A stretch of 13,977 bases of DNA from Clostridiaceae bacterium (GTDB taxonomy: Bacteria > Bacillota > Clostridia > Peptostreptococcales > Peptostreptococcaceae), in NCBI GenBank assembly GCA_902362365.1, contig CABIVQ010000067.1, positions 1-13,977 on the forward strand. The letters run 5' to 3'. A model generated the notes under the pieces. That model was given only the letters and a program-made list of their open reading frames with translations. It had not been told where the DNA came from and did no database searches. A program made the translations under genes and the position numbers. Below, piece by piece: positions 6,261-13,977 of this stretch. How positions within the stretch are numbered: position 1 is the first letter of the stretch; each line of letters opens with the position of its first letter.

Positions 6261-7481
6261 ATGCTAGGATTAGCACTAGAAGGAGGAGGGGCCAAAGGAG
6301 CCTTTCATATAGGTGCAGTCAAGGCTCTTTTGGAAAATGGATATGAATTTGACGGAGTAGTTGGGACTTCTATAGGAGCATTTAATGGAGCACTAATAAG
6401 TCAAGGTGATTTTGAAAAGGCGTATGATTTATGGATTAATATGGAACCATCTATGTTATTTGATATAGAAGATGAGTGTATGAGAAATATTGTTCATAAT
6501 GGACTTACTAAGGAAACCATAAAATATATATCTAGTAGAACTATAAATCTTATTGAAAATAGAGGAATAGATACAAGTAAGATTAGAAGGGTATTATATG
6601 AAAATGTAGATGAGTATAAGTTAAGAACATCTAATATAGATTTTGGTATGGTAACAGTATCAATACCTGATTTTAATCCTGTAGAGGTATATAAAGAAGA
6701 TATACCAGCTGGTAAAATAAGAGATTATATAATGGCAAGTGCAAATTTTCCAGGTTTTAAGCTATATCCAATTGATGGCAAATATTATATTGATGGAGGC
6801 ATTTATGATAATTGTCCAGTCAACCTATTAATTAGAAAAGGATATAAAGATATAATTGCGGTTAGGACATCTAAAAATGATAGATTTTCGAATATAATAA
6901 ATAAAGATGTAAGAATAAGAAGTATTATAGCTTCGGAGGATTTAGGAAATGCTTTAATTTTTGATAATGATTTAATAAGAAGGAATATTACATTAGGTTA
7001 TTTTGACGCGATAAGGATGATAAAAAATTTAAAAGGAAGAAAATACTATATAGAGCCTTTTGAAGAAGTATTCTTCTTTGATATATTAAATAATATACCA
7101 GAAAATGTTATTTTGCAGATAGGAGAAACTTTAAAAGTATCACAAATGGATAGCAAAAGAATGTTGTTCGAGAAGATTATCCCAACTATTGCGGACTTAT
7201 TAAAATTACCGAATACAGCAACCTATGAAGAAATATTTATAGGTTTATTAGAAGTAATTGCAGAAAAGAAAAGTGTTGAAAAATTTAATATTTATTCTAT
7301 AAATGAATTTATCGATGCAATAGAAAAAACTTCACCAATAGAAAGTAGAGATGAAAGGAAAAGAAGACACTTAAGAGACTTGAAAAAGTTGGTTTCAGAG
7401 TTATTAGGTAGCCATATGTTAGATGAATTAGCATATGTAGTTTTAGATACTTTACCTATAGAAAATTTTAAAATTAAATAA
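6261..7481 (+). CDS. patatin-like phospholipase
   Basis: Patatin-family enzymes are acyl hydrolases that use a Ser-Asp dyad to release fatty acids from lipids. The motifs are all present in the 406-residue protein: oxyanion loop EGGGAKGAF (7-15), nucleophile elbow GTSIG with Ser37 (35-39) and catalytic Asp178 in DGG (178-180). There is no signal peptide, so it probably acts on membrane lipids or acyl groups from the cytoplasm, as in the RssA/YlbK-type bacterial group. The catalytic core ends near residue 210; the remaining ~195 residues are mostly helical, charged and not a domain I can name. The ATG follows AGGGAGGT (6247-6254). It is a single gene, divergent from the flavodoxin gene and ended by the hairpin at 7508-7557. 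Confidence 0.9.
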   Translation: MLGLALEGGGAKGAFHIGAVKALLENGYEFDGVVGTSIGAFNGALISQGDFEKAYDLWINMEPSMLFDIEDECMRNIVHNGLTKETIKYISSRTINLIENRGIDTSKIRRVLYENVDEYKLRTSNIDFGMVTVSIPDFNPVEVYKEDIPAGKIRDYIMASANFPGFKLYPIDGKYYIDGGIYDNCPVNLLIRKGYKDIIAVRTSKNDRFSNIINKDVRIRSIIASEDLGNALIFDNDLIRRNITLGYFDAIRMIKNLKGRKYYIEPFEEVFFFDILNNIPENVILQIGETLKVSQMDSKRMLFEKIIPTIADLLKLPNTATYEEIFIGLLEVIAEKKSVEKFNIYSINEFIDAIEKTSPIESRDERKRRHLRDLKKLVSELLGSHMLDELAYVVLDTLPIENFKIK

Positions 7482-7507
7482 TTATTAAATATATATAGTA
7501 TTTAATG

Positions 7508-7557
7508 TATAGAAATAGGGATTTAAGATGACTTTATATTACATCCCTATTTTTATA
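7508..7557. terminator. two-way terminator between patatin and AraC genes
   Basis: TATAGAAATAGGGAT (7508-7522) pairs with ATCCCTATTTTTATA (7543-7557) at all but one position. The right arm supplies a T-run for the plus strand. The arm overlaps the last codon and stop of the araC-type gene, so the two convergent genes share it. Confidence 0.8.
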
Positions 7558-8437
7558 GATTAAGTTCAAAGTTAGATTTATATTTAGATGGTGTACATTT
7601 TTTATATTCTTTAAATTTTCTTATAAAATAACTAAAGTTATCAAATCCAACAGAAAAGCAGACATTCATTATTTTAACATCTTCAGTTTTTAATATTTCA
7701 CATGCTTTTTCTATTCTATATTCGTTAATATACTCTATAGATGTTTTACCTACGTTAGACTTGAAAAATTTGCAAAAGTACTGAGGGCTCATATTTGCGA
7801 CTTGTGCTAACTCAGCTATTGTTATTTTATTATGATAGTTTTTTTGTATATAAGAAATTATTTTTTTTAATATATTAATTTTATCTTTATTAGGATTTAG
7901 TTTATCTTTTTCAATAAGGCAATTTTCTTCAATTAAGAAAGTAAGAATCTTAAGAAGAGAAGCCTTTATAGAAATAGACCAGCCTAAAGATTTTTTATCA
8001 TAACTTTTTATAATTTCCTTTAATTCATATATTATTTTATTTTTGAGGCAATCATTATGTTCGATTGAAAGAGGGAATTTTAATTTATTATTTAATAGAG
8101 GTGTAATATAGTAACTTTGACAATGATCAAATTGTTCAAAGGATAATATCTCGGGTTTAAAAACTATAGCGTGATGTAGAGAAGGATTATTTTCTCTCAC
8201 ATAAATTTTATGTAAATCACCACTATTTATAAAGTATAAATCACCAGGTCTACCTATAATATCAATGTCATTTACAGTAATATTAAATTCTCCTTTTTCA
8301 ATATAAAGGATTTCAATTTGCTCATGCCAATGGTACTGTACTGAAAACTCACCGTTAGAATCAATCTGATAATAAACACGTAAAGGAAAAAATGCATTTC
8401 CATGTGTTGAATTTTCTCTAAAATTTTCTATATTCAT
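7553..8437 (-). CDS. AraC-family transcriptional regulator
   Basis: This 294-residue regulator has an N-terminal cupin sensor domain (about 15-95), with the metal- or sugar-pocket type sequence YHWHEQIEILYIEKGEF at 35-51 and GDLYFINSGDLHKI at 65-78. Its C-terminal AraC DNA-binding domain (about 190-288) has two helix-turn-helix units, ITIAELAQVANMSPQYFCKFFK and the family signature VCFSVGFDNFSYFIRKFKEYKKCTPSKY. Cupin-AraC proteins usually sense a sugar and activate neighbouring uptake or breakdown genes; the divergent oligo-1,6-glucosidase is the obvious target (inference). The start is placed at the ATG at 8437, seven bases after AAGGGG; a TTG two codons upstream overlaps that ribosome site. 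Confidence 0.88.
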   Translation of the reverse strand: MNIENFRENSTHGNAFFPLRVYYQIDSNGEFSVQYHWHEQIEILYIEKGEFNITVNDIDIIGRPGDLYFINSGDLHKIYVRENNPSLHHAIVFKPEILSFEQFDHCQSYYITPLLNNKLKFPLSIEHNDCLKNKIIYELKEIIKSYDKKSLGWSISIKASLLKILTFLIEENCLIEKDKLNPNKDKINILKKIISYIQKNYHNKITIAELAQVANMSPQYFCKFFKSNVGKTSIEYINEYRIEKACEILKTEDVKIMNVCFSVGFDNFSYFIRKFKEYKKCTPSKYKSNFELNL

Positions 8438-8500
8438 GTCCAATCCCCTTAATAAGTTAAAATTGTGTTATTAATAAATAAAATAGTGCAAGCATTATAC

Positions 8501-10253
<1,753 letters not shown>

Positions 10254-10270
10254 CTATATATAGATATGAA

Positions 10271-10317
10271 AATAACCTGAAAGATGTATGCTTAAATCAT
10301 CTATCAGGTTATTTTTT
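10271..10317 (+). terminator. terminator after the glucosidase gene
   Basis: AATAACCTGA (10271-10280) pairs with TCAGGTTATT (10304-10313); after an A-A mismatch the stem continues with AGATG/CATCT (10282-10286, 10298-10302). A run of six T (10312-10317) follows. Confidence 0.9.
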
Positions 10318-10413
10318 AGATAAACCAACCCTTTGAGATATTAGTAATTCTTCAGAGGAAGCAGCATCTGTACCAATATCATTCGAAGCTATAAATTTTA
10401 CATATTCCAACAT
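10309..10413 (-). CDS. possible 34-residue small ORF, or gene remnant
   Basis: An ATG-started frame of 34 codons begins MLEYVKFIASNDIGTD and ends in LSKK with its stop inside the terminator arm of the glucosidase gene. The stretch is less AT-rich than the spacers around it and codes a balanced, non-repetitive peptide, which suggests a small gene or the remnant of a larger one. Against it, no ribosome site precedes the ATG and a stop lies four codons upstream in frame. I do not recognise the peptide. Confidence 0.25.
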   Translation of the reverse strand: MLEYVKFIASNDIGTDAASSEELLISQRVGLSKK

Positions 10414-10447
10414 CCATAATTATTTAACAAAATAGACATCTAAAAAA

Positions 10448-10475
10448 TTGTATTTTTCGAGTAACAAAATATAAT
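10448..10475 (+). promoter_or_regulatory. promoter of the glycosyltransferase/L,D-transpeptidase operon
   Basis: TTGTAT (10448-10453) and a perfect TATAAT (10470-10475) are separated by 16 bases, a good sigma-A match. It lies 62 bases before the ATG at 10537, with no other hairpin in between. Confidence 0.55.
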
Positions 10476-10536
10476 ACAAGTTGAATATAATATAATGATT
10501 AAATACTACTAAGGATATTGAATTCTGGAGGATATT

Positions 10537-11613
10537 ATGGAAATAAGCTTATGTATGATAGTCAAAAATGAAGAAAATGTTATAGATAGATGTTTAAATT
10601 GTGTAAAAGATGTAGTGGATGAAATGATAATTGTTGATACCGGATCTACTGATAATACTATAGCTAAAGCAGAGAGCTTAGGAGCAAAAATATATAATTT
10701 TCAATGGATAGATGATTTTGCAGAGGCTAGAAATTTTTCCTTTTCAAAAGCAACAAAGGATTATATTCTATGGCTTGATGCCGATGATGTATTAGAAGAA
10801 GATGACGTAAAAAAACTTAGAGAATTAAAAGAAAGTATAAATGAATGCGTAGACTCAGTAATGATGAATTATGTATTACAAGTAGATAAAAACGGAAATA
10901 GTGTATACTCACTAAAAAGAAACAGATTAGTAAAGAGAAATAGAAATTTTAGATGGGTTGGATATGTTCATGAGTATCTAGAAGTTTATGGTAATATAAT
11001 TCAATCAGAGATAAATATTGTTCATAAAAAAGACAAGGAATATACTAACAGGAATTTAGAAATTTATGAAAATAAATTATCTTCAGGGGAGGAGCTAAGC
11101 ATTAGAGATATTTTGTATTATGGAAATGAACTTTATGATAATGGTAGGTATGATGATGCAATAAAACAATATATAAAATTTATAGATACAAAGCAAGGAT
11201 GGGTAGAAGATATAAAAACAGCATGTTATAAACTTGCGGATTGCTATATGTATAAAAATGATAAAGATAATGAATTAAAGTACATTTTAAAATCATTTGA
11301 ATATGATGTTCCAAGAGCAGATTTTTGCTGTAGATTAGCATATAAATTTTTAGAAGAAAATAAAATAGAAACAGCAATATATTGGTATAGACTTGCAATA
11401 CAATCAGTGCCTAAGGATGAAAGCGCTAGCTTAATAAATCACGAAATGTATACTTATTTACCTTGGATTCAACTTTGTGTATGTTATTCTAGAATTGGAA
11501 ATATGAAAGAAGCATATCTATGTAATGAAATGGCAGCTAAATACAAAGAAGATGACGAATATGTTAAGTATAATAGGGAATTCTTAAAGGATAAAGTTGA
11601 TTTATCAATTTAA
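10537..11613 (+). CDS. GT2 glycosyltransferase with C-terminal TPR-like repeats
   Basis: This 358-residue cytoplasmic protein starts with a GT-A fold: SLCMIVKNEENVIDRCL (4-20), IIVDTGSTDNT (31-41), FAEARNFSF (61-69) and the metal- and nucleotide-sugar-binding LDADD (80-84). It should transfer a sugar from a nucleotide donor to an unknown acceptor. Residues ~190-345 form helical pairs of TPR type (ELYDNGRYDDAIKQYIKFI; YKLADCYMYKNDKDNELKYILKSF; AIYWYRLAIQ), which often hold a protein acceptor. The combination resembles Gram-positive transferases that modify peptides or surface proteins, such as the SunS type, but no acceptor is visible nearby. The start follows GGAGGA (10527-10532). The next gene starts 35 bases downstream without a terminator, so the two are probably one operon. 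Confidence 0.88.
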   Translation: MEISLCMIVKNEENVIDRCLNCVKDVVDEMIIVDTGSTDNTIAKAESLGAKIYNFQWIDDFAEARNFSFSKATKDYILWLDADDVLEEDDVKKLRELKESINECVDSVMMNYVLQVDKNGNSVYSLKRNRLVKRNRNFRWVGYVHEYLEVYGNIIQSEINIVHKKDKEYTNRNLEIYENKLSSGEELSIRDILYYGNELYDNGRYDDAIKQYIKFIDTKQGWVEDIKTACYKLADCYMYKNDKDNELKYILKSFEYDVPRADFCCRLAYKFLEENKIETAIYWYRLAIQSVPKDESASLINHEMYTYLPWIQLCVCYSRIGNMKEAYLCNEMAAKYKEDDEYVKYNREFLKDKVDLSI

Positions 11614-11648
11614 TAATAAGGTATTAATTTATGAAAGGTTAGATATCT

Positions 11649-12497
11649 ATGAAACTAGTAAATAGATGTACAATTTATAGAAGTCCAATATATAAGTATG
11701 CATTAACTAATTTGAATTTAAGAAGTGATAAATCAACAAATTCCAATGTAATTAGTGTTATACCAAAGAATTCAAAGCTAGAAGTAATTGATGAAGATGA
11801 TGAATGGCTAAAGGTTAAATATGACTCTAGAGAAGGGTATGTTTATAGTGATTATGTTTCAATAAGCAAACATCCTTGGACTAATCTAAACTTGAGAGAA
11901 AATGAGTCAATAGAATCTAAATCTTTAGTAATAATTCCTCAAAAATCAAGGGTGGAAATTCTACAAAATGATGGAGACTGGAGTAAGGTAGTTTATAATG
12001 ATATAATAGGATATGTTTTCAATTATTATCTATCTGATGATGGCAATAAGCCTAGTGATTTAAACTATGAATACTTTTTTACTGATATGACTAAGTTTGT
12101 TAATGATAACAATATAAAAAGTACTAGTAATTATTTAATTACTACAGATCTTAAAAATAAGTATACTTATATCTTTAGAAAAGATAATGGAAGATGGGCA
12201 AATTTGTATAAATATAGAAGTACTGTAGGAAAACAATCAACTCCAACTATAACAGGCATATTTAATATAAGCGGTAGAAAACCATCTTTTGGAACTAATG
12301 AATATCAAGTTAAGTATGCTACAAGAATTAAAGATGGGTACTATTATCACTCAATACTGTATGATTCAACTGGAAGTTATATAATAGATGGAAGACTTGG
12401 AATGGCCCTTAGCCATGGTTGTATAAGATTAGATACAGATAATGCAAAATGGATATATGAGAATATACCAGATAATACCACAGTGATAATTCATTAA
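11649..12497 (+). CDS. SH3b-YkuD L,D-transpeptidase without visible signal peptide
   Basis: L,D-transpeptidases make 3-3 peptidoglycan cross-links or attach proteins to the wall. The 282-residue protein has two bacterial SH3 domains (about 16-72 and 76-130, each with a (T)NLNLR start and a GYVxxxY end), which usually bind cell wall, then a YkuD domain (about 155-282) with His234 and the active-site motif SHGCIRL, catalytic Cys258 and Arg260. The catalytic set is intact. Oddly, the N-terminus (MKLVNRCTIYRSPIYKY) has no hydrophobic signal or anchor, and the frame upstream is closed by a stop three codons before the ATG, so it cannot simply be extended. It could leave the cell by another route or be mis-started by a lost leader. 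Its ribosome site is AAAGG (11634-11638). Downstream partner of the glycosyltransferase. Confidence 0.9.
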   Translation: MKLVNRCTIYRSPIYKYALTNLNLRSDKSTNSNVISVIPKNSKLEVIDEDDEWLKVKYDSREGYVYSDYVSISKHPWTNLNLRENESIESKSLVIIPQKSRVEILQNDGDWSKVVYNDIIGYVFNYYLSDDGNKPSDLNYEYFFTDMTKFVNDNNIKSTSNYLITTDLKNKYTYIFRKDNGRWANLYKYRSTVGKQSTPTITGIFNISGRKPSFGTNEYQVKYATRIKDGYYYHSILYDSTGSYIIDGRLGMALSHGCIRLDTDNAKWIYENIPDNTTVIIH

Positions 12498-12507
12498 TAT
12501 AATAGAT

Positions 12508-12546
12508 AATCAAGGAATAAGTTGATGTTATACCTTGATTTTTTTT
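12508..12546 (+). terminator. terminator after the L,D-transpeptidase gene
   Basis: AATCAAGG (12508-12515) pairs with CCTTGATT (12533-12540); after an A-A mismatch ATAA/TTAT extends the stem. Eight T (12539-12546) follow. Confidence 0.85.
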
Positions 12547-12609
12547 AGTATTTAATAATATAGATATTAATGATAAACTTATAAAAAAGAATTCATAAGG
12601 AGAAATAAC

Positions 12610-13281
12610 ATGAAGAGATTGATGATAATAGAAGATACTCAGGTAATAAGAGAAGAGTTAACTTTTTTACTTATAAAATATGGATATGAAGTTATAGCAC
12701 CTGTAGATTTTGAAAATATAATAAATGATATTAAATATGCAAAGCCAGATTTGATATTATTAGATATAAATTTACCTGTATTTGATGGATTTTATATTTG
12801 TAGAGAAATAAGAAAAGATACAAATATTCCTATAATAATTGTGACAAGTAGGAATAGTGAGATTGACGAATTAATGAGTATGAATTTAGGGGCAGATGAT
12901 TTTATTACAAAACCATATAATACTCAAATACTATTAGCTCATATAAACGCTGTATTAAAAAGAGCTTATGCAGATATGGAAAGCTCAGATATACTGGGTA
13001 TTAGAGATTTAGAATTAGATTTATCAAGGGGGATAATAAAAGCATTTGATAATACATTAGAAATTAGTAAAAACGAGCTTAAGATATTATCTTATCTTAT
13101 AAAAAACAAAGAAAAAATAGTATCAAGAGATTCTTTAATGAATTATATGTGGAACTCAGATATATACATAGATGATAACACACTTTCTGTAAATATTAAT
13201 AGATTAAGAAAGAAGCTAGGGGAAATAGGTTTAGAGGATTATATAGAAACTAAAAGAGGATTGGGGTATATGATTAAATGA
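12610..13281 (+). CDS. OmpR/PhoB-family response regulator
   Basis: This 223-residue regulator has a receiver domain (1-120) with phosphoacceptor Asp52 in LLLDINLP, the acidic pair Glu8-Asp9, Thr79 and Lys101, all of the conserved set. A winged-helix DNA-binding domain (about 125-223) ends in INRLRKKLGEIGLEDYIETKRGLGYMIK. Paired with an intramembrane-sensing kinase of the BceS/GraS/VirS type, such regulators usually control ABC exporters for bacitracin-like or cationic antimicrobial peptides; any such genes would lie beyond the window (inference). The start follows AAGGAG (12598-12603). Its stop overlaps the kinase start in ATGA (13278-13281), so the two were translationally coupled. With the kinase broken, Asp52 may be phosphorylated by another kinase or not at all. 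Confidence 0.93.
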   Translation: MKRLMIIEDTQVIREELTFLLIKYGYEVIAPVDFENIINDIKYAKPDLILLDINLPVFDGFYICREIRKDTNIPIIIVTSRNSEIDELMSMNLGADDFITKPYNTQILLAHINAVLKRAYADMESSDILGIRDLELDLSRGIIKAFDNTLEISKNELKILSYLIKNKEKIVSRDSLMNYMWNSDIYIDDNTLSVNINRLRKKLGEIGLEDYIETKRGLGYMIK

Positions 13282-13907
13282 CAATATTACAATATATAAA
13301 AGATAAATCATTATTTTTAATAATAAACCTTGTACTATTTTTTATAGTTTTTATTATTTCTATTTATATTAATCTTAGTTTTGAATTGGTAATAGGAATT
13401 TTTATATTATGGTTTTTCCCACTTATATCTTATATAATTTTAGAGTTTATAAAATTTAAAAAGTATTATGAAAAAGTAGAGGGTATATGTGATGGTCTAG
13501 ATAAAAAGTATTTATTATCTGAAGTAATAGAAGAGCCAGAGTTTCCAGAGGGGAAGATATTATATGATTTACTGAGTGAAACAAATCGTTCTATGAGAGA
13601 AAATATTAATTATTATAGAAATATCCAAAAAGAATATGAAGAGTATATAGAGATGTGGGTACATGAGATAAAAACACCTATAGCTTCTACATTGTTGCTT
13701 ATTGAGAATAACATTGATATTATGCCTTTAGGTATAAAGGAACAAATAAAAAATATAGAGGACTATGTAGAACAGGTATTATATTACTCAAAAATAAATG
13801 ATGTAAATAAAGATTATATAGTAAAAAATGTTAACTTAGAATTAGTAGTAAAAAATGTAATAAGGAAAAATGCTAGTGATTTTATACATGATAAATTATC
13901 ATATTAA
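13278..13907 (+). pseudogene. truncated BceS/GraS-like sensor histidine kinase
   Basis: The 209-residue product has two membrane helices (about 12-31 and 37-57) with almost no external loop, the mark of intramembrane-sensing kinases, then the dimerisation helix with phosphoacceptor His129 in EMWVHEIKTPI. Family members are about 330-340 residues and continue with an ATP-binding domain holding N, G1 and G2 boxes. Here the match runs to NVIRKNASDFIHDK (193-206) and then stops at LSY-stop. No N box or G box is present, and none of the three frames after 13907 continues the family sequence, so a simple frameshift does not explain it. The kinase should be unable to phosphorylate itself. The break lies at about 13888-13907 and is best explained by an insertion or rearrangement. 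It overlaps the regulator gene by four bases. Confidence 0.8.
13888..13902. repeat. perfect palindrome at the kinase break
   Basis: ATGATAA-A-TTATCAT is a 7-base perfect inverted repeat around one central base. It falls on the last recognisable kinase codons, just before the frame ends. It could be a target site of an insertion, or chance in AT-rich coding DNA. Confidence 0.4.
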
Positions 13908-13977
13908 GTGCAACATCTAAAAATATGTAAAAAAATAGTTCATAAGTTTATGTTCATGTTACAGTAATAATAACCAC
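13903..13977. mobile_element. possible end of an insertion element interrupting the kinase
   Basis: The sequence after the kinase break codes nothing recognisable in the 70 bases available. TTAAGTGCAACATCT (13904-13918) resembles, from memory, the terminal repeats of some IS30-family elements of Gram-positive bacteria, and a short hairpin CATAA-GT-TTATG follows (13934-13945). No transposase start is reached before the window ends. The boundary is uncertain by about 15 bases and the family is a guess. Confidence 0.3.

Noticed and set aside
11180..11398. 72-codon open frame on the minus strand inside the glycosyltransferase gene
   Set aside because: It is a Leu/Tyr-rich shadow of the AT-rich TPR region, with no ribosome site and no recognisable protein.
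13908..13977. 5' end of a group II intron (GTGCAAC start)
   Set aside because: The start does not fit the GUGYG consensus at position 5, the rest does not resemble domain I, and the preceding TAA would already stop the kinase in the exon.

Overview
The window is a stretch of chromosome from a very AT-rich Gram-positive bacterium. The low GC, strong AGGAGG-type ribosome binding sites, ATG/TTG/GTG starts, the gene families and the hairpin-plus-T-run terminators all suggest a member of the Clostridia. The proteins look most like those of the Peptostreptococcaceae (Clostridioides, Paraclostridium, Romboutsia and relatives); this placement is inference from general resemblance, not a search result.

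Layout. (1) 1-1800: a small DUF3887-type lipoprotein (+) converges through a long two-way terminator on an unrecognised 128-residue protein with a lysine-rich tail (-); then an unrecognised 136-residue protein (+) behind a large inverted repeat. (2) 1800-3641: an FtsH-type membrane AAA+ zinc protease (-), converging on the previous gene. (3) 3642-5490: a 446-base gap, then a MATE-family efflux protein (+) with a promoter-proximal hairpin followed by a T-rich run in its leader. (4) 5538-7481: a flavodoxin-domain protein (-) and a patatin-like phospholipase (+), transcribed divergently; the flavodoxin probably starts at a non-standard ATA codon. (5) 7553-10317: an AraC-family regulator (-) divergent from an oligo-1,6-glucosidase (+), with a degenerate catabolite-repression-like site between them, so a small carbohydrate-use locus. 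(6) 10537-12546: a probable operon of a GT2 glycosyltransferase with C-terminal TPR-like repeats and an SH3b-YkuD L,D-transpeptidase that lacks a visible signal peptide. (7) 12610 to the end: an OmpR-type response regulator overlapping a BceS/GraS-like membrane histidine kinase. The kinase reading frame stops just after its phosphoacceptor helices and the following ~70 bases do not continue it in any frame, so the kinase is broken, perhaps by an insertion element whose end lies at the window edge.

Most genes are single transcription units bounded by clear intrinsic terminators, several of them two-way between convergent genes. I found no tRNA, rRNA, CRISPR array or complete transposase gene. 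I did not find a convincing new multi-gene system. The best leads are the interrupted kinase, the ATA start, the MATE leader hairpin and the L,D-transpeptidase without a signal peptide.
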